In this document: positions 35,185-44,138 of the stretch, in pieces | Layout of the letters: every line of letters starts with the position of its first letter | How positions within the stretch are numbered: position 1 is the first letter of the stretch | NCBI RefSeq assembly: GCF_947502995.1 | Contig: NZ_CANNBW010000006.1 | Location: forward strand, 124,001-188,000 | Direction of reading: 5' to 3' | DNA: 64,000 nt | DNA from: an uncultured Tenacibaculum sp. | GTDB taxonomy: Bacteria; Bacteroidota; Bacteroidia; Flavobacteriales; Flavobacteriaceae | The notes under the pieces: generated by a model | What the model was told of the DNA's origin: nothing | Databases searched by the model: none | Seen by the model: the letters and a program-made list of their open reading frames with translations, nothing else | Made by a program: the position numbers and the translations under genes

Positions 35185-36939
35185 CTAAATTTCTTTTTCT
35201 AAAAGTTGCTGCTCATAAAGTGAATTATATACGCCTTTTTGGTTTATTAATTGATTATGAGTTCCTTGTTCTATGATTTTTCCTTCGTCTAAAACAATGA
35301 TTTTATCCGCGTTTTTAGCAGATGAAACTCTGTGACTAATAATAAAAGTAGTTTTGTCTTTAGAGATTCGCTGTAAATTATTAAGGATTTTTTCCTCAGT
35401 TTCAGTGTCTACAGCTGATAAACAATCATCAAAAATTAAAATTTTAGGATCTTTAATAATTGCTCTAGCAATAGATGTACGTTGTTTTTGTCCTCCTGAA
35501 AGTGTAACTCCTCTTTCTCCTAAAATAGTTTGATATCCATTTGTGAAACCAGAAATATTATCATGAATTACAGCGTTTTTGGCTGCTTCTATAATTTCAT
35601 CCTGAGTTGCATCATTTTTACCGAATTTGATGTTGTTTTCTATAGTGTCAGAAAAAAGGAAAGGATCTTGAGGAACAAAACCTATCTGATCTCGAATATC
35701 GTTTAAGTTTAAGTCTTTTATAGGTTGATCATCTATAAATATTGTTCCTTCGGTAGTATCATACATTCTCGAGACTAAATTAGCAATTGAAGATTTACCA
35801 CTTCCAGTTTTACCCATAATAGCTATGGTTTCCCCTTTATTAACATTAAAGTTGATTTTATTTAAAGCGGTAATATTCGTGTCGTCATAAGTTAAAGAAA
35901 CGTCTTTAAATTCTATTTTTCCATGAACATTTGTCTCTGAATTATTAAAGTTTCTAATTTCAGGAACTTGTTGTAAAAACTCATTAATTCTTTGTTGTGA
36001 AGCTTCAGCTTGTTGTACAATTGATGTAACCCAACCTACAACTGCAACTGGCCAAGTTAAAATATTCACGTATAGTATAAATTCAGCTATAACACCAATT
36101 TGTATTTCTCCTGCGATATATTGTTTACCTCCAATGTATAACACTAAAATATTACTAATACCAATTAGTAAAATCATTAAAGGAAAAAATAAGGCTTGTA
36201 TTTTAGAAAGTTCAATATTTTTTTCTTTCGCTTTATCGGCTAATTCATCAAAATTATTTAACACTGATTTTTCAATAACATAAGACTTGACAACGTTAAT
36301 TCCTGAGAAAAATTCTTGATTAAATGTGGTTAATTTCGATAGGTATTCTTGTACAACAGTTGTTTTTTTGTTGATTTGTTTACTCAATATAAAAATAGAA
36401 ACAGATAAAACAGGAAAAGGAATTAATGTGTATAATGTAAGTTCAACATCTGTTTTTAGCATTTTAGAAAAACCAATTGTAAATAGAACAATCATATTCA
36501 AAGAATACATAATAGCAGGTCCGAAATACATTCTAACTTTAGAAACGTCTTCAGAAATACGATTCATTAAATCTCCAGTTCTATTTTTCTTGTAAAAATT
36601 AACAGAAAGCTTTTGGTATTGTTCGTAAATCTCATTTTTAAGATCAAATTCGATTAAGCGAGACATTACAATTAAAGTTTGTCGCATTAAAAAAGTGAAA
36701 AAACCAGCCAGTAAAGTAATTCCAATAATTATTAAAATGTTTACTAAAAGTTGTTGTTTTACATTACTCAGATCTGTAGTTTTTCCATTCAAATAATCTT
36801 CAACAATATTTAGTGAGTTTTTGATTATCTCAGGAATTTTTAGAGCTAACAGCTTCGATAATACTGTGATAAGAATTCCAATTAACAATCTCCACTTATA
36901 TTTTATAAAATATTTATTTAAGTATTGTAAGGCTTTCAA
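35185..36939 (-). CDS. ABC transporter, fused permease and ATPase (exporter)
   Basis: A 584-residue exporter of the type I fold. Six transmembrane helices fill residues 15-320. The ATPase domain (340-584) has Walker A GKTGSGKSS, Q-loop FVPQDPFLFSDT, signature LSGGQKQRTSIARAI, Walker B ILIFDDCLSAVD and switch His in IISHRVSSA. Note that the Walker B glutamate is replaced: the sequence reads LIFDDCLSAVD, so the general base Glu is Asp in this protein, a variant seen in some heterodimeric exporters with a degenerate site. The substrate is unknown. It is divergent from leucine dehydrogenase. Confidence 0.9.
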   Translation of the reverse strand: MKALQYLNKYFIKYKWRLLIGILITVLSKLLALKIPEIIKNSLNIVEDYLNGKTTDLSNVKQQLLVNILIIIGITLLAGFFTFLMRQTLIVMSRLIEFDLKNEIYEQYQKLSVNFYKKNRTGDLMNRISEDVSKVRMYFGPAIMYSLNMIVLFTIGFSKMLKTDVELTLYTLIPFPVLSVSIFILSKQINKKTTVVQEYLSKLTTFNQEFFSGINVVKSYVIEKSVLNNFDELADKAKEKNIELSKIQALFFPLMILLIGISNILVLYIGGKQYIAGEIQIGVIAEFILYVNILTWPVAVVGWVTSIVQQAEASQQRINEFLQQVPEIRNFNNSETNVHGKIEFKDVSLTYDDTNITALNKINFNVNKGETIAIMGKTGSGKSSIANLVSRMYDTTEGTIFIDDQPIKDLNLNDIRDQIGFVPQDPFLFSDTIENNIKFGKNDATQDEIIEAAKNAVIHDNISGFTNGYQTILGERGVTLSGGQKQRTSIARAIIKDPKILIFDDCLSAVDTETEEKILNNLQRISKDKTTFIISHRVSSAKNADKIIVLDEGKIIEQGTHNQLINQKGVYNSLYEQQLLEKEI

Positions 36940-37031
36940 TTTTAATAATGAATTTTTTTGTTTGTTTTTTTACGATTTTGCTAGCAGAAAACGTTTTCTT
37001 GTTAATAAATTCTCAAATTAAGGGTCTTTTT

Positions 37032-37062
37032 TTGGTTTGTAATTACGAAATCTGTATTTTAG
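37032..37062 (+). promoter_or_regulatory. Candidate promoter of leucine dehydrogenase
   Basis: TTG at 37032-37034 and TATTTTAG at 37055-37062 are 20 bases apart, near the Bacteroidota -33/-7 pattern; the -7 box ends in TTAG instead of TTTG. The leader would be about 50 bases. Confidence 0.35.
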
Positions 37063-37116
37063 CAGTCCTAATATTAAGGAATAGTTAAATTCTTTTTAAG
37101 TAAAACGTAATATACT

Positions 37117-38217
37117 ATGATGTCTGAAATTATTGATACTAAAGACCTTAAAAATGATCCTGTTTTCGGACAGTTATCTTTTGACGGTCACGAACAGGTT
37201 GTTTTTTGCAACGACGAAGATACAGGTTTAAAAGCAATTATTGGTATACACAATACAACTTTAGGTCCGGCACTTGGAGGTACAAGAATGTGGCAATATA
37301 AAACAGAATGGGAAGCTTTAAACGATGTGTTACGTTTATCAAGAGGTATGACTTACAAGTCTGCTATCACTGGTTTAAATTTAGGTGGTGGTAAGGCTGT
37401 CATTATCGGAGATGCTAAAACTCAAAAGAACGATGCGTTAATGCGTAAATTCGGTGAGTTTGTTAACTCTTTAAGCGGAAGATATATTACTGCTGAAGAT
37501 GTAGGTATGGAAACAAGAGATATGGATGTTATTCGTGAAGTAACTCCACACGTAACTGGTGTTTCTGAAGCTATTGGAGGATCAGGAAATCCTTCTCCTG
37601 TAACAGCTTATGGTGTTTATATGGGAATGAAAGCTGCTGCTAAATACAAGTTTGGAACAGATAATTTAGAAGGAAAGAAAGTTTTAGTTCAAGGAGTTGG
37701 TCATGTAGGTGAAACTTTAGTTAAGCATATTACTGATGAGGGAGCTCAGGTAATTTTAAATGATATCAACGAAGCTAGATTAGAAGAGCTAAGTAAAAAA
37801 TATAACGCAAATGTTGTTTTAGGAAATGATATTTATGGTTTAGATTTAGATATTTATGCACCATGTGCTTTAGGAGCAACTGTAAATGACGATAGTATTG
37901 CTCAATTAAATGCTAAGGTTATTGCTGGAGCAGCTAATAATCAGTTAGCGAATGAATTAAAACATGGTAAGATGTTACAAGAAAAAGGGATTGCTTATGC
38001 TCCTGATTTCTTAATCAACGCTGGAGGAATTATCAATGTTTATGCTGAAGTAGCTGGATATGGTAAAGAAGAGAGCTTGAAAAGAACTGAAAACATATAT
38101 AATACTACGCTAGAAATTTTTGATTTAGCGGAGAAAGAGAACATCACAACTCACCAAGCAGCTTTTAATATTGCACAAGGAAGAATTGATGCACGTAAAA
38201 AAGAACAAAATAGCTAA
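37117..38217 (+). CDS. Leucine dehydrogenase (Glu/Leu/Phe/Val dehydrogenase family)
   Basis: A 366-residue NAD-dependent amino-acid dehydrogenase. Two ATG codons are adjacent at the start (37117 and 37120); either may be used. The substrate-site Lys lies in GMTYKSAITGLNLGGGKAVI together with the catalytic Lys (K93), and the dinucleotide-binding motif is VLVQGVGHVGETLVKHI near 188-204. The C-terminus has APDFLINAGGIINVYAE. Leucine dehydrogenase deaminates branched-chain amino acids to keto acids, which feeds branched fatty-acid synthesis in Bacteroidota. The assignment to leucine rather than phenylalanine or valine is by overall resemblance. Confidence 0.9.
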   Translation: MMSEIIDTKDLKNDPVFGQLSFDGHEQVVFCNDEDTGLKAIIGIHNTTLGPALGGTRMWQYKTEWEALNDVLRLSRGMTYKSAITGLNLGGGKAVIIGDAKTQKNDALMRKFGEFVNSLSGRYITAEDVGMETRDMDVIREVTPHVTGVSEAIGGSGNPSPVTAYGVYMGMKAAAKYKFGTDNLEGKKVLVQGVGHVGETLVKHITDEGAQVILNDINEARLEELSKKYNANVVLGNDIYGLDLDIYAPCALGATVNDDSIAQLNAKVIAGAANNQLANELKHGKMLQEKGIAYAPDFLINAGGIINVYAEVAGYGKEESLKRTENIYNTTLEIFDLAEKENITTHQAAFNIAQGRIDARKKEQNS

Positions 38218-38236
38218 GGTAAGTCGATAAAAGTTT

Positions 38237-38277
38237 TATTTTTGCAAGGCGATAGAAAAAATTCTATCGCCTTTTTT
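38237..38277 (+). terminator. Terminator of leucine dehydrogenase, overlapped by a -7-like box
   Basis: The stem GGCGATAGAA (38248-38257) and TTCTATCGCC (38262-38271) is followed by six T and ends the dehydrogenase transcript. A TATTTTTG box lies at 38237-38244, immediately before the stem, and could be a promoter for nusB; then the hairpin would be in its leader. Confidence 0.8.
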
Positions 38278-38292
38278 AAAGTCCTCAATTTA

Positions 38293-39231
38293 ATGATAAA
38301 CAGAAGACATATTCGTTTAAAGGTGATGCAATCTGTATATGCAATGCAACAATCACACAATACCGATCTTGTTAAAGAAGAGAAGTTCTTAAAATTTAGT
38401 ATTCAAAAAATGTTTGATCTATATGTTTTGAATTTCCAATTACTTCTTGAAGTACAAAAATTGGCTCATAAAAAAATTGAGCTTTCAAAAAAGAAAATCT
38501 TAGCCACAAAAGAAGATTTAAATCCAAACACAAGATTTATCGATAATACACTTTTAAATCAAATAAGAGAAAGTGTAAGTTTAGAAGGTTATGTAGAATT
38601 AAATAAACTAGATAACTGGGAGTTAGATGCCGAATATGTTAAAATAGTTTGGGAAGAATTAAATAAAAGTGATTTTTATAAGGAGTATATGGCTTCTGAT
38701 GATAGTTCTTACAACACTGAAAAGAACTTTGTGATCACTTTTTTTAAAGAGATTATCGCGCCTAATGAAAAGCTAGCTGATTATTTTGAAGATAAAATGA
38801 TTTCTTGGGTAGATGATATTCCTTTTGTAAATACTTGGGTTGTAAAAACGCTTAATAAACAAAAAGCTACTTCTCCTTTCGTTTTAGGAAAATTATACAA
38901 AGACGAAGAAGATAAAATATTTACATCTGATTTATTTAAAAAAGTGGTTCTTAATCAACATAAGTACGATGAAGATATAAAAGAGAAAACTCCTAACTGG
39001 GAAACAGATAGAATTGCAGATATTGATATGATTTTAATCAAAATGGCAATTACAGAGTTTTTACATTTCTCATCTATACCAAGTAGAGTAACAATTAATG
39101 AATATATAGAGTTAGCTAAAGACTATTCTACCAATAAAAGTGGATATTTTATTAATGGAGTTTTAGATAAACTATCTAAAGATTACCAAGAAAGTAATAA
39201 AATGGTAAAAATTGGTAGAGGTTTGCTATAG
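38293..39231 (+). CDS. nusB: Transcription antitermination factor NusB, long Bacteroidota form
   Basis: A protein of about 312 residues. The start is the ATG at 38293 (MINRRHIRLKVMQSVYAMQQ); the longer frame with a TTG at 38242 lies within the terminator hairpin and is rejected. NusB in most bacteria is about 140 residues; the Bacteroidota form adds an N-terminal extension of about 160 residues, and the conserved NusB core lies in the last third (RIADIDMILIKMAITEFLHF, VTINEYIELAKDYST, FINGVLDKLSKD). NusB acts with NusE/S10 in rRNA antitermination. Confidence 0.92.
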   Translation: MINRRHIRLKVMQSVYAMQQSHNTDLVKEEKFLKFSIQKMFDLYVLNFQLLLEVQKLAHKKIELSKKKILATKEDLNPNTRFIDNTLLNQIRESVSLEGYVELNKLDNWELDAEYVKIVWEELNKSDFYKEYMASDDSSYNTEKNFVITFFKEIIAPNEKLADYFEDKMISWVDDIPFVNTWVVKTLNKQKATSPFVLGKLYKDEEDKIFTSDLFKKVVLNQHKYDEDIKEKTPNWETDRIADIDMILIKMAITEFLHFSSIPSRVTINEYIELAKDYSTNKSGYFINGVLDKLSKDYQESNKMVKIGRGLL

Positions 39232-39272
39232 CTATTTCAATTAGTTATTTTTAACCAATAAATTTATACAAA

Positions 39273-39737
39273 ATGAAAAAAGCAATTATAACATTAACAA
39301 CTGTACTTTTATCAGTTGTGTTAGTATCTTGTAAAGAAGGTAATGCTGCATCTAAGGTAAAAATAGGAAACGTAGAGGAAGCTCAAAAGAGAGATAAAGC
39401 AATTAATGTAGGAGCACCAGAAATAGTTTTCGATAGAGAATTACATGATTTTGGAATTGTAGATGAAGGTTTTGTGGTAGAAACTTCGTTTAAAGTTACA
39501 AATACAGGTAAATCTGATTTAGTAATTACAGATGCAAAAGCTTCATGTGGATGTACAGTGCCAACTTGGCCAAGAAATCCTATTAAGCCAGGAGAAACTA
39601 GCGAAGTTCAAGTGAAGTTTAATACTTCAGGTAAACCAAACAAGCAAAGTAAAACAGTTACTTTATACACGAACACTGTAAAAGGAAGAGAAGAGGTGAA
39701 AATCTCAGGTATGGTAACTCCAAAAAAGAAAGCATAA
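39273..39737 (+). CDS. DUF1573 lipoprotein
   Basis: A 154-residue lipoprotein with a lipobox (LVSC at residues 17-20). The mature part is one DUF1573 Ig-like domain: HDFGIVDEGFVVETSFKVTN, then ASCGCTVPTWPRNPIKPGE, then VKFNTSGKPNKQSKTVTLYTN. The CGC motif is the family's hallmark. It is a periplasmic or outer-membrane protein of unknown function. It lies 41 bases after nusB and one base before yajC, and the nusB-DUF1573-yajC order is a known conserved arrangement in Flavobacteriia. Confidence 0.92.
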   Translation: MKKAIITLTTVLLSVVLVSCKEGNAASKVKIGNVEEAQKRDKAINVGAPEIVFDRELHDFGIVDEGFVVETSFKVTNTGKSDLVITDAKASCGCTVPTWPRNPIKPGETSEVQVKFNTSGKPNKQSKTVTLYTNTVKGREEVKISGMVTPKKKA

Positions 39738-39738
39738 C

Positions 39739-40050
39739 ATGTTTAATATGATTTTTTTACAGGCATCAGAACCAGGTATGATGAATATGCTGATGCTAGT
39801 TGCTTTTATAGCTGTGTTTTATTTCTTTATGATTCGCCCACAAATGGCTAAACAAAAGAAGGAAAAACAATTTCGAACAGAAATTAAAAAAGGAGCTAAA
39901 GTTGTAACTACAAGTGGTATTCATGGGAAAATTTCAGAAATTAATGATACGAACAATACAGTGGTTATAGAAACAGGTGCTGGAAAAATTAGATTTGAAA
40001 GAGCTGCTATTTCTATGGAGTTAACTAATAAGTACTCAGAAAAGAAGTAA
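39739..40050 (+). CDS. yajC: Preprotein translocase subunit YajC
   Basis: A 103-residue protein with one N-terminal transmembrane helix (MLMLVAFIAVFYFFMIRPQM) followed by the YajC cytoplasmic domain: KKGAKVVTTSGIHGKISEI and a VVIETGAGKIRFERAAI strand. The RPQMAKQKKEK motif after the helix is diagnostic. YajC associates with SecDF to assist Sec export. The start is one base after the DUF1573 stop, so the two are co-transcribed. Confidence 0.95.
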   Translation: MFNMIFLQASEPGMMNMLMLVAFIAVFYFFMIRPQMAKQKKEKQFRTEIKKGAKVVTTSGIHGKISEINDTNNTVVIETGAGKIRFERAAISMELTNKYSEKK

Positions 40051-40081
40051 ATTGTATTACTCTATTCAAAATAAAAATTTT

Positions 40082-40104
40082 GGTGAGCTTTTGCTCACCT
40101 TTTT
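40082..40104 (+). terminator. Intrinsic terminator of the nusB-yajC unit
   Basis: The 7-bp stem GGTGAGC/GCTCACC with a TTTT loop (40082-40099) is followed by five T. Confidence 0.88.
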
Positions 40105-40133
40105 CTTTTTAATTAGATTGCAATAAAAGACTA

Positions 40134-41069
40134 TTGGCTAAAACATTACATATACCTAAGATATTTTTTGGTTTTTTAACAGCTTCATTTTTAATGTGGA
40201 TGCTAATTAATTTGTCAAAAAAATATACATCTAAAATTGTATATGCTATAGAATATAAAGATTTACCTCAGAATAAAATACTTCAGGAAGAACCGCTAGA
40301 GAAGATTTCAGTTACAGTTGAAGGAAGTGGATTTAATTTATTTGCGGCTAGTTTTTCAACTAAAAAAATATTTCTCTCTTTAGATAAGTTAGTAAAAAAA
40401 GCAGATAATGATTTTTATTTACTAACGAGTTCTCAAGAAGAGCAAATTCAAAAAAGATTAAATTCAGGATTGAGTTTAGTTAAGGTGAATCGAGATTCAA
40501 TTTACTTTAAATTAGGTACGCTTGCTTCTAAAAAAGTACCAGTTAAGTTAGATCTTAATTTAAATTACAAACTTGGCTATGGAATGGAAAGTATCAATCT
40601 AAATGAAGATAGTATCCTTCTTTCTGGCCCAGAATTACAATTAAATAAGATAGAATATATCAAAACGAAACAGTTAACATTACAAGAAATTAGTGAAGAT
40701 GTTAATGTTGATTTAAATATTGAGTTACCGAAAGAGGCAACAGGAGTAAAGCTTAATTTAGAAAAAGTTAAAGCAGAAATTTTAGTTGATAAATTTACAG
40801 AAGGTAGTTTTGAGGTTCCTATAAAAATCGTAGGAATTCCTAAAGGAACAGAATTGAATACTTTTCCGAAAAAGGTAAAAGTTATTTTTAAGGTAGGTTT
40901 AAAGAATTATCAAAAGATCACTGAGGATTTATTTGAAATAGTTTGTGATTATAAGAGAACAAAAAAAGATAATCTACAATATTTAGTTCCAGAAATTAAA
41001 AATAGGCCGGAGTTAATTTCATCGGTAAGAATTACACCGCAACGTATAGATTTTTTAATCCGTAAATAA
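40134..41069 (+). CDS. YbbR-like domain protein
   Basis: A 311-residue protein starting at a TTG (MAKTLHIPKIFF); no ATG lies upstream before an in-frame stop. One transmembrane helix (residues 10-27) anchors three or so YbbR domains in the periplasm, seen as repeated segments such as PVKLDLNLNYKLGYGMESI and VPIKIVGIPKGTELNTFP. YbbR (CdaR) proteins regulate the diadenylate cyclase CdaA in Gram-positive bacteria, but no cdaA is nearby, so that role is not assumed here. It lies two bases before coaE. Confidence 0.82.
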   Translation: MAKTLHIPKIFFGFLTASFLMWMLINLSKKYTSKIVYAIEYKDLPQNKILQEEPLEKISVTVEGSGFNLFAASFSTKKIFLSLDKLVKKADNDFYLLTSSQEEQIQKRLNSGLSLVKVNRDSIYFKLGTLASKKVPVKLDLNLNYKLGYGMESINLNEDSILLSGPELQLNKIEYIKTKQLTLQEISEDVNVDLNIELPKEATGVKLNLEKVKAEILVDKFTEGSFEVPIKIVGIPKGTELNTFPKKVKVIFKVGLKNYQKITEDLFEIVCDYKRTKKDNLQYLVPEIKNRPELISSVRITPQRIDFLIRK

Positions 41070-41071
41070 AA

Positions 41072-41653
41072 ATGTTAATAGGTATTACAGGAGGTATTGG
41101 TAGTGGAAAAACTACAGTTTCCAAAATGTTTTCAGAATTTGAAAACGTTCAGATTTATCATGCAGATGAAGAAGCAAAAAAACTCATGAATACTTCTGAA
41201 GTGATAAAGAGAAAAGTTATTCAAGAATTTTCTCAAGAAGCGTATAATGAAGAAGGCTTAAACAGACCTTTTTTAGCAAAAATTGTTTTTGAAAATAAAG
41301 AAAAATTAAGAAGACTAAATTCTATAGTGCATCCTGAAGTACATAAACATCTTCAAGAATTTATATTAAAGCATAGTGATAAAGATTATGTTTTATATGA
41401 AAATGCGATTCTTTTTGAAAATGGAAGTCATAAATTATGCGATAAAATTATCATGGTATCAGTTCCGCAAAATATTAGAATTGAACGTGTAATGAAAAGA
41501 GATGGTATTAGTGAAGGAGCTGTTTTAAATAGGATAAAAAATCAATGGGCAGACACCAAAAAAACTATACAATCTCATTATCTGATTGTTAACATGAATT
41601 TGAACGATGTTAAGTTAAATGTGCAAAAAATTCATAATAAATTAACATATTAA
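41072..41653 (+). CDS. coaE: Dephospho-CoA kinase
   Basis: A 193-residue kinase of standard length. The P-loop is GITGGIGSGKTT, the DADEEAKKLM-like motif (here HADEEAKKLM) binds dephospho-CoA, and VPQNIRIERVMKRDG is in the lid region. It catalyses the last step of coenzyme A synthesis. The start lies two bases after the ybbR stop, so both are in one transcript; no functional link between the two is known. Confidence 0.95.
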   Translation: MLIGITGGIGSGKTTVSKMFSEFENVQIYHADEEAKKLMNTSEVIKRKVIQEFSQEAYNEEGLNRPFLAKIVFENKEKLRRLNSIVHPEVHKHLQEFILKHSDKDYVLYENAILFENGSHKLCDKIIMVSVPQNIRIERVMKRDGISEGAVLNRIKNQWADTKKTIQSHYLIVNMNLNDVKLNVQKIHNKLTY

Positions 41654-41673
41654 TTTTAATTAATTATAGATAT

Positions 41674-41717
41674 CTTAACATATTTCTTAAATTTCTCTTA
41701 AAAACATATTATCTTTG
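41674..41717 (+). promoter_or_regulatory. Promoter and direct-repeat box of the two-component operon
   Basis: A perfect -7 box TATCTTTG lies at 41710-41717, 53 bases before the kinase start. Immediately upstream are three CTTAA repeats at 41674, 41686 and 41697, i.e. one DNA turn apart (periods 12 and 11). OmpR-type regulators bind such direct repeats on one helix face, so autoregulation by the downstream response regulator is a fair guess. Confidence 0.4.
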
Positions 41718-41770
41718 TTAATCTAAGTTAAAAGCGATTAGGCTTTAGCTTATTAGTTTATTTTTGATCG

Positions 41771-43339
41771 ATGGGAAAAAGAATTTTTATTCTGATTGTT
41801 CTGCTTATGAGTATTTCCTTAACAGGAATAATAGCGGTTCAGTTATATTGGGTTAGAAATGCAGTAGATAGCAAACGTGTTGAGTTTGAGAATAATGTGA
41901 GGATTGCTTTAGCAAAAACATCCGAAAGAATAAAAGAGAGAGAGTATAATGAATTTGTTGATAAACATAAAAAGGTCTTTGAAAACAGTGAATCTATAAG
42001 CACAGCTGAGCTTAAGAATTACCTATTCCAACAAATAGATACAGTAGCAAAAAAGAAATTTACATTTGGAGCTACTATTCTAGAAGAAAACTTTAAAATC
42101 CCCGTTGATTTTGTAAATAGTGATACAATAATCATCAAAAGGTTTTCAGGGAAGGAGGATTTTTCACAAACCATTACTTACAGTTCTGATAATGGAGACT
42201 TTAAAAGTTACACAGATGAAAATAAATATTCAAGACTTTTAAAATATCCTAGTTGGCAAAAAAAGCAAGTTGAATATTTGTTTAGTCAAAATCAGAAGCA
42301 CATGCCTATTCATAAAAGAATAAGTAATAGAGAGTTAAATAATACTCTTAAAGATGAATTAGGTAAAAGAAATATAGATCAAGAGTTTAAATTTGGTGTA
42401 TATGAAGGTGGTTTGGCTACGAAAATTAAATCTGGTTATTTTAAAATAGATGAAAAAAATAGTTATTTCTATCCGTTATTAGAAGATGATAGTGGAAATA
42501 GTAATTATAAGTTATATGTTACTTTTCCAAACGAAAAAAAGAGTCTTCTTTCTAGTATGATGTATGCGCTATTATTATCATTATTTTTTATAGGTATTGT
42601 TATAGCAGCTTTTTCTACTTCTTTATATCAATTAGTGAGACAAAAGAAAATATCTGAAATAAAAACAGATTTCATCAATAATATGACTCATGAGTTTAAA
42701 ACACCTATTGCTACTATAAATTTAGCTTTAGATGCAATTAAAAATCCTAAAATTATTAATGATGAAGAAAAAGTAAAACGCTATGTGAAAATGATTCGTG
42801 ACGAAAATAAACGAATGCATGGTCAGGTAGAAAATGTATTAAGAATATCTAAGCTAGAGAAAAATCAAATAGAAATAACAAAAGAAGCAGTTGAAGCTAC
42901 AGATATAATTGAAGAAGCAATAGATCATGTTAGTTTATTAGTGTCAGACAAACAAGGAACAATAAATACACATTTTAAGGCGATTTCTTCTGAGGTTTTA
43001 GGGAACCAGTTCCATTTAACTAATGTAGTTGTAAATATGTTAGAAAATGCAATAAAATATTCAGAGGAAGCACCCAAAATAGATGTATATACAGAAAACA
43101 CGAACAAGTATTTTATATTTAAAATAAAAGACGAAGGAATAGGTATGAGTAAAAATGCCCAAAAATATATTTTCGATAAATTTTATCGAGAACATAAAGG
43201 TAACATTCACAATGTGAAAGGGCATGGTTTAGGATTAGCCTATGTAAAAGAGATTATCGATAACCACCATGGCACGGTTCATGTGGCAAGTGAGAAAGGT
43301 AAAGGAAGTACATTTACAGTTAAACTACCATTAATATAA
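41771..43339 (+). CDS. Sensor histidine kinase of an OmpR-type pair
   Basis: A 522-residue kinase. An N-terminal transmembrane helix (ILIVLLMSISLTGIIAVQLYW) is followed by a periplasmic domain to about residue 255, then a second helix (YALLLSLFFIGIVIAAFSTSLY). HisKA has the acceptor H307 in MTHEFKTPIA. The ATPase domain holds the N box (VVNMLENAIKYS), G1 (KDEGIGMSKN), F box (IFDKFYREHKG) and G2 (GHGLGLAYVKEI). The gene precedes the response regulator by 14 bases. The layout resembles RprX of Bacteroides. The periplasmic signal is unknown. Confidence 0.92.
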   Translation: MGKRIFILIVLLMSISLTGIIAVQLYWVRNAVDSKRVEFENNVRIALAKTSERIKEREYNEFVDKHKKVFENSESISTAELKNYLFQQIDTVAKKKFTFGATILEENFKIPVDFVNSDTIIIKRFSGKEDFSQTITYSSDNGDFKSYTDENKYSRLLKYPSWQKKQVEYLFSQNQKHMPIHKRISNRELNNTLKDELGKRNIDQEFKFGVYEGGLATKIKSGYFKIDEKNSYFYPLLEDDSGNSNYKLYVTFPNEKKSLLSSMMYALLLSLFFIGIVIAAFSTSLYQLVRQKKISEIKTDFINNMTHEFKTPIATINLALDAIKNPKIINDEEKVKRYVKMIRDENKRMHGQVENVLRISKLEKNQIEITKEAVEATDIIEEAIDHVSLLVSDKQGTINTHFKAISSEVLGNQFHLTNVVVNMLENAIKYSEEAPKIDVYTENTNKYFIFKIKDEGIGMSKNAQKYIFDKFYREHKGNIHNVKGHGLGLAYVKEIIDNHHGTVHVASEKGKGSTFTVKLPLI

Positions 43340-43353
43340 ATTGAAGGGTAACA

Positions 43354-44055
43354 ATGGGAACTAGAAAAATTCTATTAGTAGAAGACGATCCAAATTTTGG
43401 AACAGTATTAAAAGATTACTTAGCATTAAATGATTACAATGTAACTCATGCTAAAGATGGAATCGAAGGTTTAATTATGTTTAAAAATTCTGAATATGAT
43501 TTATGTATTTTAGACGTAATGATGCCAAGGAAAGATGGTTTTTCGTTAGCGCAAGATATTAGAGCGACTAATAAAGAAGTGCCAATTATTTTCTTAACTG
43601 CTAAAACAATGAAAGAAGATGTTTTAAAAGGATATCAAGTTGGAGCAGATGATTATTTGAATAAACCTTTTGACTCAGAAGTTTTATTACATAAAATTAA
43701 AGCGATTTTACAAAGAAAAGAAACTGAAAAATCTAAAGATGATGATCAGTTTGAGTTTACAATAGGTAGATTTGCTTTTAACTCAAAACTAAGACATTTA
43801 TCTTTTAATGGAGATGATCCATTAAAGTTATCTCCTAAAGAGAGCAAGTTATTACGTATGTTAGCTGTTCATAAAAACGATTTAATGCCAAGAGAATTAG
43901 CATTAACTAAGATTTGGAGAGATGATAATTATTTTACATCTAGAAGTATGGATGTATATATAGCAAAACTTCGTAAATATTTAAAATTAGATGATAAGGT
44001 TGAAATTTTAAATATTCATGGAGAAGGTTTCAGACTAATAGACAACGAAGCTTAA
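43354..44055 (+). CDS. OmpR-family response regulator (RprY-like)
   Basis: A 233-residue regulator. The receiver has the acidic pair E10/D11, phospho-acceptor D54 in CILDVMMPRKDG, T82 in FLTAKT and K104 in NKPF. The winged-helix domain (130-233) includes LSPKESKLLRMLAVHKNDLMPRE, the recognition-helix region SRSMDVYIAKLRKYL and the wing GEGFRLID. It acts with the kinase encoded just upstream. A second regulator at 47942 is a paralogue with an almost identical DNA-binding domain. Confidence 0.94.
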   Translation: MGTRKILLVEDDPNFGTVLKDYLALNDYNVTHAKDGIEGLIMFKNSEYDLCILDVMMPRKDGFSLAQDIRATNKEVPIIFLTAKTMKEDVLKGYQVGADDYLNKPFDSEVLLHKIKAILQRKETEKSKDDDQFEFTIGRFAFNSKLRHLSFNGDDPLKLSPKESKLLRMLAVHKNDLMPRELALTKIWRDDNYFTSRSMDVYIAKLRKYLKLDDKVEILNIHGEGFRLIDNEA

Positions 44056-44070
44056 CTACTAAAAAATATT

Positions 44071-44111
44071 AAAAAACTTCCAATATGATTTCATGTTGGA
44101 AGTTTTCTTTT
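44071..44111 (+). terminator. Intrinsic terminator of the two-component operon
   Basis: Arms AAAACTTCCAATATGA (44073-44088) and TCATGTTGGAAGTTTT (44091-44106) pair with one G-U and are followed by T residues. Confidence 0.85.
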
Positions 44112-44138
44112 TAGCTTTATATTAAAGTTCAATTTATA

